NCBI GenBank assembly: GCA_030430725.1
Contig: JAUIKP010000128.1
Coordinates: 1 to 8,206 of the forward strand
Direction: 5' to 3'
DNA: 8,206 nt
DNA from: Nitrospiria bacterium
GTDB lineage: Bacteria; Nitrospirota; Nitrospiria; Nitrospirales; UBA8639
Part shown: positions 1 through 6,547 of the stretch, one piece after another
How the letters are laid out: every line of letters starts with the position of its first letter
Numbering within the stretch: the first letter of the stretch is position 1
The notes under the pieces: generated by a model
The model's input: only the letters and a program-made list of their open reading frames with translations
Databases searched by the model: none
Told to the model about the DNA's origin: nothing
Position numbers and translations under genes: made by a program

Positions 1-1192
1 GCCGATTTTTCTCCATGAAATGTCGCACCAGAAGGGGAATATCATGCAGACGTTCACGGAGAGGAGGCACCACAATCGGAAAAACATGCAGTCGATAATA
101 TAAGTCGGAACGAAAACGCCCCTCAGCAATCGCCTTGCTTAAATCGCTATTGGTCGCGGCGATAATTCGCACATCGACAGTTTTGCCTTCGATACTTCCG
201 ACTCGTTCCACGATGCCATCTTGCAAGACCCTCAGAAGTTTTGCCTGCGCTTCAACCGGCATCTCCCCGATTTCATCAAGAAATAGGGTGCCACCATTGG
301 CTAATTCAAATTTGCCGGGTCTTCCATTCTCCGCACCGGTAAATGCGCCTTTTTCATGACCGAAGAGTTCACTTTCCACCAACCCCGAAGGCAACGCCGC
401 ACAATTGACTCGGACAAAAGGCTTTACTTGGCGTGGGCTCAACTCATGTATTAACCGTGCTAATAACTCTTTCCCTGTTCCCGTTTCCCCCATAATGAGC
501 ACGGAGGTCGTGGTTGGAGCCACGGCCTGGGCCAGTTCCAGCACATTTTTAAACTTTTGACTGTTTCCAACCATCGCTCCAAAATCGTGCGAAACTTTGA
601 TTTCTTCTAGGAGATAGGCATTTTCACGAGCGAGTCGTTCCTTCAGGTAGTGAATCTCTTCATAAGCCCGCACATGGTCAATGGCAAAAGCAATTTGAGT
701 CGCCACTTGGCGCAAAAACAAAACGTTTTCCGGATCAGGTTCTCCCGATTCCACACTGCCGATATTCAAAGATCCGATGCAGCTATCCCCGATAATCATG
801 GGAATATTGATCATTCTTCCCAGGCCCTCTTCGTGATAAAACGCATCTTCTAAAAATACCGGATTCTGCTGTATATTGGGACGTACATGAAGACGCCGAT
901 GGTTATACACCCATCCCATTGCACTGCCTTCTCGAGGGATGATGGCATCGCATTTCAACTTCACCACCGACATACTCGTTTCCACCGCGTAAAACCGAAA
1001 GGCATCTATGTCAGAATGATACAACGTAATCCCCGCACGCTCCCAAGGGATCACCTTTTTGATATGTCCCGTAATGGCTTTCCACAGATCTTCCGAATTC
1101 CGTTGGGAATTTAAGACGTTCGTGACTTCCAGCAAAGTTTGATAGAAGGATCCGCTTAGTTGATCGATTGGGTGATTCATATCGACTATCAT
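1..1192 (-). CDS. Sigma-54-dependent activator, GAF + AAA+ (C-terminus cut by window edge)
   Basis: This gene encodes a bacterial enhancer-binding protein, which uses ATP to open promoters held by sigma-54 RNA polymerase. It reads 397 residues from its ATG to the left edge. Residues ~16-175 look like a single GAF sensor domain, followed by a short helical linker. The AAA+ domain begins near 205: Walker A GETGTGKE at 235-242, the sigma-54-contacting GAFTGA loop at 282-287, Walker B LFLDEIGE at 303-310, sensor I AATN at 345-348 and arginine finger in FRSDLYYRL (R361). The end of AAA+ and the expected DNA-binding domain lie outside the window. The ATG at 1192 is chosen because GAGGG sits 7 bases upstream; an in-frame ATG at 1180 lacks that spacing. 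No receiver domain is present, so it probably responds to a ligand or redox signal through GAF, as NorR/FhlA-type proteins do. The ligand cannot be read from the sequence. Confidence 0.95.
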   Translation of the reverse strand, partial: MIVDMNHPIDQLSGSFYQTLLEVTNVLNSQRNSEDLWKAITGHIKKVIPWERAGITLYHSDIDAFRFYAVETSMSVVKLKCDAIIPREGSAMGWVYNHRRLHVRPNIQQNPVFLEDAFYHEEGLGRMINIPMIIGDSCIGSLNIGSVESGEPDPENVLFLRQVATQIAFAIDHVRAYEEIHYLKERLARENAYLLEEIKVSHDFGAMVGNSQKFKNVLELAQAVAPTTTSVLIMGETGTGKELLARLIHELSPRQVKPFVRVNCAALPSGLVESELFGHEKGAFTGAENGRPGKFELANGGTLFLDEIGEMPVEAQAKLLRVLQDGIVERVGSIEGKTVDVRIIAATNSDLSKAIAEGRFRSDLYYRLHVFPIVVPPLRERLHDIPLLVRHFMEKNR

Positions 1193-1758
1193 CTATAAAC
1201 CCTCAAAGCGTATAAGTACGAAGGATCATAACCTTACGGTCATGTTTGAACAAGCAATGGTGATTCATAGGCCAAAGTATATAGCTAAATTTTTGTAAAA
1301 AGTAAGCAATTAATGAGCCATTTAACAGTTTGCGTATGGTATATCGATAACTATTCTCATTGTCAAAGTAAGTATTTCGCCGATATTAAAACCAAATACA
1401 AACATCTATGATTTTTCAATAGCTTAGTAAGGTCAACAACCACATCTCCCAGATTGCCTTCTCGTTAACGTAAAAAATTAATTTAATTCAGGAAGAATTG
1501 TGAAAAAAACTTCATGTTTTTTCACCGCAATTGAGCGAATCCGCACCAGGACGCTGTACTCATTCGCACAGCTATTTCCCTCAGATATCTCCACGTCTCT
1601 AATCTTTTATTGTACATTTTTGCCTGGGCCTACTTAGGAGTAGGTGTCACCAGGGAGATCCCCTCCTCATATGGTTGGAGCGATTGCGCCTCATTCCTTC
1701 AACATCGGGTGTGAAGGACGTGACAGACCTATTATTCCACAGGTGTCAAAAAGGCTTT
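1193..1758. other. Gene-free spacer with promoter and two hairpins
   Basis: No reading frame with coding character is seen on either strand here. The spacer holds the promoter at 1338-1366 and two inverted repeats. The first, at 1496-1532, has arms AATTG...CAATT and TGAAAAAAAC...GTTTTTTCA around a 5-base loop. The second, at 1623-1654, nests CCTGG...CCAGG around CCTACT TAGG AGTAGG. The side near the activator is strongly AT-rich. Neither hairpin has the GC stem plus T-run of a terminator for the minus-strand genes. They could be leader structures or protein-binding sites. Confidence 0.5.
1338..1366 (-). promoter_or_regulatory. Sigma-70-type promoter for the GAF activator
   Basis: On the minus strand a perfect -35 TTGACA (1366-1361) is followed after exactly 17 bases by TATACC (1343-1338), which matches four of six -10 consensus positions. 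It would start transcription near 1331 and leave a leader of about 140 bases before the ATG at 1192. A second AT-rich -10-like TATACT lies closer to the gene (around 1275-1280) but has no good -35. The prediction rests on consensus matching only. Confidence 0.55.
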
Positions 1759-1786
1759 AAAAAAAAGCCTGACAAATCCATCAGGC
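1759..1786 (-). terminator. Rho-independent terminator of the first coiled-coil gene
   Basis: Read on the minus strand, GCCTGA (1786-1781), an 8-base loop and TCAGGC (1772-1767) form a perfect 6-bp stem, followed at once by eight Ts (1766-1759). It lies about 125 bases past the stop of the gene at 1911-2282, on the same strand. It should therefore end that transcript before the activator at 1-1192, which argues that the two are not one operon. Confidence 0.8.
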
Positions 1787-1818
1787 AAGAACGATACAGG
1801 TGGGAGATAATTTGATTT

Positions 1819-1859
1819 TCCATGGGACGGTGGCATATACAACCTCTCCGCCCCATGGA
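1819..1859. repeat. 8-bp inverted repeat in the 3' untranslated region
   Basis: TCCATGGG (1819-1826) and CCCATGGA (1852-1859) are perfect inverted copies separated by 25 bases. They lie between the stop codon at 1911 and the terminator at 1759-1786, so they would fold in the 3' end of the first coiled-coil mRNA. A role in mRNA stability is possible but unproven. Confidence 0.45.
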
Positions 1860-1910
1860 TCAGCGATAGGAATTTATGACTTTTTTCAACTACTCATACA
1901 GGGCAGGGAA

Positions 1911-2282
1911 TTACTCGGTCAGCTTGGCCTGGTCAGACTGCCTGTAATGCCAAGCGATCTTCTCATTCAGAAGATTCGTATCTCCTTTCAAAGTCGAAGC
2001 AATATGTTTCATGGAACTTCTTTGAATCCCCTTTGGGTCAAAGTGTGGCTTTTTCTCAAAATGGGCAATCCGCTCTTCCAGCTGCTGAACACGGCTCTGT
2101 AGAGATTGGATTTCTCCTTCTTTGGCTTTTGCTGCAGTCATATGATCTTGAATCGACCAACCTTGCGTTTCAAGTTTCCAAGCAGAATTCTGTTCCGGTC
2201 CGTTATCACTGGCCAAAGCAAATTGTGGAAGCCCTAGGAACACACACACCAGAAAAGCTGAAAAAAATAATTTACTCTTCAT
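1911..2282 (-). CDS. Small exported coiled-coil protein, copy 1
   Basis: The gene encodes 123 residues of a family I do not recognise by name. Residues 1-24 form a Sec signal peptide: K2 and K4, a hydrophobic core, then ALA before the likely cleavage at A24/S25. There is no lipobox cysteine, so a soluble periplasmic or secreted protein is expected. The mature part starts with a Trp-rich segment (WKLETQGWSIQDH, 35-47), then a charged heptad-like coiled coil (about 50-78), FDPKG (81-85), RSS (88-90) and a conserved tail LNEKIAWH...KLTE (105-123). No enzyme motif is visible; binding or oligomerisation is more likely. GGAGG lies 5 bases before the ATG, a strong ribosome site. It is a paralogue of the gene at 3035-3409, with about 70 of 123 positions identical and no gaps by hand alignment. 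It has its own promoter-like region and terminator, so it is probably monocistronic. Confidence 0.9.
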   Translation of the reverse strand: MKSKLFFSAFLVCVFLGLPQFALASDNGPEQNSAWKLETQGWSIQDHMTAAKAKEGEIQSLQSRVQQLEERIAHFEKKPHFDPKGIQRSSMKHIASTLKGDTNLLNEKIAWHYRQSDQAKLTE

Positions 2283-2372
2283 ACCTTCCTCCTTCAGTCC
2301 TTAATCAGTTTCTGGAAGTTCAGTAGAACTTGCCTTACTGAATGTTGTCCTTGCTCTCGTACACAGTTTTTT

Positions 2373-2435
2373 AATATCCATTTTTCATGCCCATAAGTCT
2401 TGGCTTATATTTTCCATTAAATTCAAGAACTTAAA
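2373..2435 (-). promoter_or_regulatory. Promoter-like block of copy 1, conserved with copy 2
   Basis: On the minus strand TTTAAGTTCTTGAA (2435-2422) is followed by AAGACT (2401-2396), 17 bases, then GATATT (2378-2373). The same succession precedes copy 2. AAGACT is a poor -35 and GATATT a fair -10, so the arrangement fits an activator-dependent sigma-70-type promoter with a start near 2366 and a leader of about 84 bases. The call rests on conservation between paralogues plus spacing. Sigma-54 GG-N10-GC spacing was looked for and not found. Confidence 0.4.
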
Positions 2436-2457
2436 CTTAATTTACCAATCATTGATA

Positions 2458-2516
2458 TGTAACAATGTTACATTAGAATGTAACAAAAACGAACAATTAT
2501 GTTACATATTGTTACA
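2458..2516 (-). promoter_or_regulatory. Array of five TGTTACA/TGTAACA boxes upstream of copy 1
   Basis: Exact 7-base boxes lie at 2458-2464 (TGTAACA), 2466-2472 (TGTTACA), 2479-2485 (TGTAACA), 2500-2506 (TGTTACA) and 2510-2516 (TGTTACA). The first two form a perfect 15-bp palindrome, TGTAACAATGTTACA. Centres at 2461, 2482, 2503 and 2513 are 21, 21 and 10 bases apart, placing them on roughly the same helix face. The array is 176-234 bases upstream of the start codon, an activator-site distance. A similar cluster precedes copy 2, and no exact box is seen before the other genes. Confidence 0.6.
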
Positions 2517-2526
2517 CATTTGTCTT

Positions 2527-2945
2527 TCAGATCTTCGAGTATATTGTTGACCAGTATTTTGCCTGCGGTAGAAAAAGATGGAGCGGGCTAGAGAGGTAGC
2601 CGGTGAAATCCCCCAGCCTGGCAAGGAAATCTTCAGTCAAAGATCGGGGCTCTGCAAGGCGATCCATGAAAAGAATCTTGGCTCTTGACCGCTGATTCTC
2701 TCAAGCTCCTCATACCAATCAATAGAACCTGCATGCGGTGCTTGGCGGTCAAAGCCTGGCTACGAAGGAAGTCTTAGGGAACACACTCTCAAGAGATAGA
2801 AAGCCACCCGGCGTACACCGTATAAGGCGGCTTCCTCTAAAAGGAATCCATGCAAAAGCCAGTGAGGTCAGTCAACGTCATGCTCTCGAATTCGAAGTCG
2901 ATGCTCCACATTGGCCAGGTGACATTAGAGTCGATTAGAGTCGAC
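2527..2945. other. Unassigned segment, possibly decayed coding sequence
   Basis: This stretch is visibly richer in G+C than the AT-rich promoter on its left. No frame is both long and preceded by a ribosome site. On the minus strand a 46-residue frame (ATG at 2667, stop at 2527-2529, containing TEDFLARLGDF) abuts the end of another frame carrying SIDWYEELERISGQ, as if a frameshift split one gene. Plus-strand frames of 36 and 66 residues overlap it and look no better. I recognise no family. A broken gene, a mobile-element remnant or a structured RNA are all possible. Confidence 0.25.
2924..2943. repeat. Tandem 10-bp duplication
   Basis: ATTAGAGTCG occurs twice head to tail (2924-2933 and 2934-2943), followed by AC. 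It lies at the edge of the unassigned segment and reads like a recent slippage duplication. Confidence 0.7.
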
Positions 2946-3034
2946 ACGCTTCATCGACGGAAGGGGCAAATTTCTCACAGACAGTCGATTCCGATAGCCA
3001 GGCAGACCCCATCTACTCTTTCTTGGAGGTTCCA

Positions 3035-3409
3035 TTACTCCTCCGTCAGCTTGACCTGGTCGGCTTGCCGAAAATGCCAAGCAATCTTTTCATTCAGAAG
3101 TTTCTCTTGCTTTTCCATTGTGCTGGAGAGAAGCCTCAGGGAACTTCTGGTGAACCCCTTTGGATCGAAGTATGGCTTTTCCTCCAACTTGCTTATGCGT
3201 TTATCCAAATGCCGAATGCGGTCCTCTAAAGTCTGGACTTCCTCTTCTTCAGAATTCGCAGCAGCTATATGGTCTTGAATGGACCAACCCTGTGTTTCCA
3301 GTTTCCATTCAGAGATCTGTTCTTTCGTAACCTCACCAGCCAAAACAAATTGTGGAATGCCTAGGAATAACCCCACGAGGAAAAATGACAACAATATTTT
3401 GTGATTCAT
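3035..3409 (-). CDS. Small exported coiled-coil protein, copy 2
   Basis: The gene encodes 124 residues when started at the ATG at 3409, which is preceded by GAGGAG three bases upstream. An in-frame TTG at 3439 would add ten hydrophilic residues in front of the signal peptide and is unlikely. Residues 1-24 form a Sec signal peptide (hydrophobic core, then VLA, cleavage before G25). The mature part repeats the copy 1 pattern at the same positions: WKLETQGWSIQDH (35-47), an acidic coiled coil beginning with a run of glutamates (54-57), FDPKG (81-85), RSS (88-90) and the tail LNEKIAWH...KLTEE (105-124). The coiled coil is more acidic than in copy 1, so charge has diverged while the flanking motifs stayed fixed. 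GGAGG (3025-3029) and CCTCC (3040-3044) could form a weak hairpin across the stop codon; no terminator is evident. Function is unknown; it is probably periplasmic or secreted. Confidence 0.9.
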   Translation of the reverse strand: MNHKILLSFFLVGLFLGIPQFVLAGEVTKEQISEWKLETQGWSIQDHIAAANSEEEEVQTLEDRIRHLDKRISKLEEKPYFDPKGFTRSSLRLLSSTMEKQEKLLNEKIAWHFRQADQVKLTEE

Positions 3410-3473
3410 GGACTCCTCACTTCTCGCTGAATGCTTCAAAAAATAATCTATATTTTTTCATCTCCTCATCATG

Positions 3474-3537
3474 TCTATCCAATTTATAGACCAATAGTCT
3501 TAATGGCAGCATTTACGTTTAGTTTCAACAACTTAAA
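3474..3537 (-). promoter_or_regulatory. Promoter-like block of copy 2, conserved with copy 1
   Basis: On the minus strand TTTAAGTTGTTGAA (3537-3524) precedes AAGACT (3501-3496), 16 bases, then GATAGA (3479-3474). The AAGACT...TGG...AAA...TGGATA succession can be aligned with copy 1 with a one-base gap, while the surrounding sequence differs. A start near 3467 would give a leader of about 58 bases. The evidence is comparative only. Confidence 0.4.
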
Positions 3538-3566
3538 ATATGTTAATTAAAATGAACGTGCGGATC

Positions 3567-3630
3567 TGTTACATATAAATGGATCAAAAGCGTAACAACA
3601 TGGTACATTGTGTAACATGCTAGTCTTACA
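3567..3630 (-). promoter_or_regulatory. Array of TGTTACA-type boxes upstream of copy 2
   Basis: Boxes are TGTTACA (3567-3573), CGTAACA (3591-3597, one mismatch), TGGTACA (3601-3607, one mismatch), TGTAACA (3611-3617) and TCTTACA (3624-3630, one mismatch). Centres near 3594, 3604 and 3614 are 10 bases apart. The array is 158-221 bases upstream of the start codon, close to the copy 1 spacing. It is more degenerate than the copy 1 array. Confidence 0.5.
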
Positions 3631-3975
3631 TGCCTTCAGATGTGTTTCTTATAAATTTGAATGCGGAACAACACCTTAATCTGTAGACAATTAGAGAAGC
3701 GGGATTTTAGCAACTGCTCTCATGCACAAAAGAAGAAAAGAAGACATGTGGAAACATCGCGAAGGCACGCAAACAGGAGCCTTCTCGCCCGCGTTCGCCT
3801 ACTAAGCTGGGCTTTTCGGCCTGGTCCGTGGAAAGCCAAACCGTAGCCTGCCTGGGGTTGACGGATTCGAAGCCGGCCCCTTCAGAATGCTCTCCCACCC
3901 GGATTCGCTTAAGCGGGAAAGGGTCAACTTTCGGTCGGAGGATGAATCATTCAATTATCTCCCCCTAAAAAGATT
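3631..3975. other. Unassigned spacer downstream of the PAS activator
   Basis: No supported gene is seen. The part from about 3760 to 3915 is richer in G+C and carries small inverted repeats: GAAGGC...GCCTTC (3761-3766 and 3779-3784) and the palindrome CGCTTAAGCG (3906-3915). A minus-strand frame of 63 residues (GTG at 3898 to 3707) has no ribosome site and no recognisable domain. No terminator with a T-run was found for the activator ending at 3976. Confidence 0.35.
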
Positions 3976-5919
3976 TCAAATGGAAGGCGTGTTACGGCGA
4001 GAAGGAATTCCGAGACGTGACAGGCGACGATACAAGGTGAGACGTGCGATCCCGAGCAGTTTTGCGGCAGCTGAACGGTTCCCTCCCGTCTGCCTCAATG
4101 CAGCGAGAATCTTCTCCTTGTCTTCATCATGGCTTGAAGTTATGTCTTCAGAGGTGGCCACTGGAAAACTTTCATCCTGAACCAGCACCTCTGGTGGTAA
4201 ATCTTGCGGTCGAATACTCGTCTGAGGACATCGAATGACGGCGAATTCAATAGCATGTTTGAGTTCGCGAACGTTTCCAGGCCAAGCATAGGCCATCAAG
4301 AGGCGGAGCGCTTCATTACTCACGGCCTCCACAGGCCTTCCTGTTGTCGCCCGATACTGGTTCAGAAAATGGCTGATTAACAATGGGATATCTTCCCGTC
4401 GTTCACGCAGCGCAGGCAATAACACCCTTCCAACCCGAATCCGATACAACAGGTCAGCTCGGAAGGTTCCCGCACTGACATCACTGGCAAGATTATGATG
4501 GGTGGCCGCAAGCACACGAACATTCACTTTGCGCAGCCGAGATTCACCCAGACGGGTAATTTCCCATTCTTGCAGAACCCGAAGCAGACTGGTTTGGACG
4601 GTGAGCGGAATATCCCCGATTTCATCCAGGAACAAGGTTCCTCCTTCAGCGGCTTCGATCAATCCCTGTTGATCTGATACGGCGCCTGTGAAGGCCCCAC
4701 GCTTATGCCCAAATAATTGGCTGGCGACGAGGGATTCGGTTAACCCCGCACAATTCACCGCAATAAAAGGAAACTCATTGCGGTGGCTGCCTTGGTGAAT
4801 GGCACGAGCGACCAATTCCTTGCCTGTTCCGGTTTCTCCCTCAATAAGAATGGTGGAATCTACACGCGAAAAATCCTGAATCTGCTGAAACACCAATTGC
4901 ATGGAATGGCTAGTGCCAATAAGATCCTGATATTTGCCCGTCTCTCCCAATAATTGACGAAGGGTCTGCACCTCGGAGGCATCGTACAAGAAAAACATTT
5001 TCCGTTCCGGGTCTCGCGGATCATCCCGGACATCCACATTGATCCAACGGGTGCACTCTCCACCAACCGCCGACATGCGAACCAAGACCTCCTGCCGTTC
5101 CACAGGAGAACGATGCACCATGTCCTCTATTTGAGCATGATAAGATGGATCGCTAAACAACCCTTTCCAGGATTCACCTGAATAAGGAAAATCCGCTTTT
5201 CCGCATAACTGTTTCGCCGCCTGACTCAGAAAGGTCACCTTTCCCTCCCTGTCGGTCAGGGCAGTCCCAATATGCAATTGATTCAAAATAGCAATAAGAT
5301 CATCGTGATTCCGCTGGATCTCGCCAATCAAGTCCTCTAATTTCTCTTCGGCTTCTTTGCGTTGTGCCACTTCCCGCGACAGCAACCGATTGGCCGTCGT
5401 CAGTTCGGATGTTCTATCCAGCACCCGCTGCTCCAGCACATCATGTGCCTGACGAAGAGCGGCTTGCGTCCGCTTCCGGTCCAACTGGAGTCGGACCATT
5501 TCTCCAAGTGAATGCAATAAATTTCGCTCCTCTTGCAGGAAAGGGCCTTCAATTTCCGTCGGACGTTCCTCCAGATACACAACTTCAATTTCACCCGTCG
5601 TTCCATCCCGGCAAATAAACTCCTCCCGCTGGGTCCACGGAGATACCATAAAATTAGGGGTCGTAATTTCCAGATGACCGAAACGAATCCGGGCGGCTGT
5701 GACCTCAGGGTATTGCCAGGAGGGCGGAATAAGATCGGCAATGCGTTGAAGCAATTCCTGTTCCGATAAGTCTTCGTTGTGGAATAATTGGGTGGTGGAA
5801 TGAAGTGCGGTCAGCTCCTTCACGCGTTCCTGGAGATCGTGCAACGTCCGCTTCAATTCTTGGTCAGAACCCTTCAATACGTGACTATCGGGTGATGACA
5901 AGAACCCTTTGTCTTCCAT
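3976..5919 (-). CDS. Sigma-54-dependent activator with GAF-like and PAS sensors, Fis-type HTH
   Basis: A complete 647-residue enhancer-binding protein. Residues ~38-150 form a GAF-like module of a type common at the front of sensor histidine kinases (signature [14 protein letters not shown], then TPNF, then EVVYLEERP). A long coiled coil (~150-205) leads to a PAS domain (~205-315). The AAA+ domain has Walker A GETGTGKE (361-368), GAFTGA (408-413), Walker B LFLDEIGD (429-436), arginine finger in FRADLLYRI (R487) and WPGNVREL (546-553). Sensor I reads AATHH where AATN is usual. The C-terminus is a Fis-type helix-turn-helix (about 600-638, [13 protein letters not shown]...LYRRL). All parts for ATP hydrolysis, sigma-54 contact and enhancer binding are present. 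There is no receiver domain, so control is probably by ligand or redox sensing in the cytoplasm. The ATG at 5919 has AGGAAG about 5 bases upstream. Targets are unknown; the neighbouring exported proteins are candidates by position only. Confidence 0.96.
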   Translation of the reverse strand: MEDKGFLSSPDSHVLKGSDQELKRTLHDLQERVKELTALHSTTQLFHNEDLSEQELLQRIADLIPPSWQYPEVTAARIRFGHLEITTPNFMVSPWTQREEFICRDGTTGEIEVVYLEERPTEIEGPFLQEERNLLHSLGEMVRLQLDRKRTQAALRQAHDVLEQRVLDRTSELTTANRLLSREVAQRKEAEEKLEDLIGEIQRNHDDLIAILNQLHIGTALTDREGKVTFLSQAAKQLCGKADFPYSGESWKGLFSDPSYHAQIEDMVHRSPVERQEVLVRMSAVGGECTRWINVDVRDDPRDPERKMFFLYDASEVQTLRQLLGETGKYQDLIGTSHSMQLVFQQIQDFSRVDSTILIEGETGTGKELVARAIHQGSHRNEFPFIAVNCAGLTESLVASQLFGHKRGAFTGAVSDQQGLIEAAEGGTLFLDEIGDIPLTVQTSLLRVLQEWEITRLGESRLRKVNVRVLAATHHNLASDVSAGTFRADLLYRIRVGRVLLPALRERREDIPLLISHFLNQYRATTGRPVEAVSNEALRLLMAYAWPGNVRELKHAIEFAVIRCPQTSIRPQDLPPEVLVQDESFPVATSEDITSSHDEDKEKILAALRQTGGNRSAAAKLLGIARLTLYRRLSRLGIPSRRNTPSI

Positions 5920-6547
5920 GTTTTCTTCCTATGGCACTTTACAACAAGACATGTTCCCAAACGGCCTGGGTTATTGTTCTAGAATCTTCGGGAATCATCT
6001 CCGCATGAAACCCCAGAATGTGGTCAATCGATCTCTTTCAAACTGGATTCAGCCCAATTAATTGCATACCGGACACCTCCCCCTCGTTGTCAGTATCCCA
6101 CCACAAAAATGTGAGCTATGTCTTGGCCATTCCATCCCCTCATTCACCAAGACTTTCCGACTGGACAGGGTGCTCGTCACCCCCTATGTTGATGAATCCT
6201 CTTCAATACTTCACACAGTAAAATTTATTATGAAACTAATCAACCAATTCTACCTGAACAAGATGGTGGAGTGACCAGACTTTTCCATGATATTGGCGAC
6301 CTTTTGCGAATACTCAGGGTTATGTCTACATTGGGTTTGCCTCGATGATACATCAGTTGGAAGTTTGCCAAACAACCCTAACATTCATAAAGAGCATTGC
6401 CATAAAGGGAGTGTTGAATCATAAAGATGTTCAAGGGCAAATTTGCCCAGGATGAGATTGCGCATCAAAGGCTCCGGGTCGGTTCAAAAAAGCAGGCCCT
6501 GAGTCTTCCCGAAGGGTCCGTCCAGTCCTGCCCTGAGATTCTATGGT
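5920..6547. other. Gene-free spacer between PAS activator and IS110 element
   Basis: No supported gene is found on either strand. The spacer must hold the promoter of the activator at 3976-5919, but no strong sigma-70 box was found. A weak sigma-54-like TGGC...TAGC (6129-6114, minus strand, GG-N10-GC spacing) could serve it, with a leader of about 180 bases. A perfect 14-bp palindrome, GGGCAAATTTGCCC, lies at 6435-6448. CCCTGAG occurs twice (6497-6503 and 6531-6537) around a small CCC-GAA-GGG hairpin just before the transposase stop. Confidence 0.45.
6435..6448. repeat. Perfect 14-bp palindrome
   Basis: GGGCAAATTTGCCC reads identically on both strands and sits alone in the spacer. It could be an operator or a cruciform seed. 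It is about 515 bases upstream of the PAS activator start, so a link to that gene is uncertain. Confidence 0.5.

Noticed and set aside
1800..2326. Plus-strand frames of about 100 residues over copy 1
   Set aside because: They mirror the exported coiled-coil gene, whose signal peptide, ribosome site and paralogue settle the strand.
3846..3862. tmRNA-like CTGCCTGGGGTTGA
   Set aside because: A short match to a tmRNA internal segment recalled from memory; no tRNA-like domain or tag frame is nearby, so chance is the better explanation.
3850..3900. tRNA-like GGCTTCGAATCC on the minus strand
   Set aside because: The bases around the T-loop-like sequence do not form a T stem, and no anticodon or acceptor arm can be drawn.
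6113..6129. Sigma-54-like promoter (minus strand TGGC...TAGC) for the PAS activator
   Set aside because: Spacing is right, but only the core bases match; kept as a weak possibility in the spacer entry, not as a feature.
6058..6180. 40-residue minus-strand frame ending in CPVCN
   Set aside because: GTG start with no ribosome site, and too few cysteines for a convincing zinc ribbon.
6394..6480. Minus-strand fragment with DPEPLMRNLILGKF, faintly like an IS5-type transposase
   Set aside because: The resemblance covers about a dozen residues and is lost immediately after; stops close the frame on both sides.
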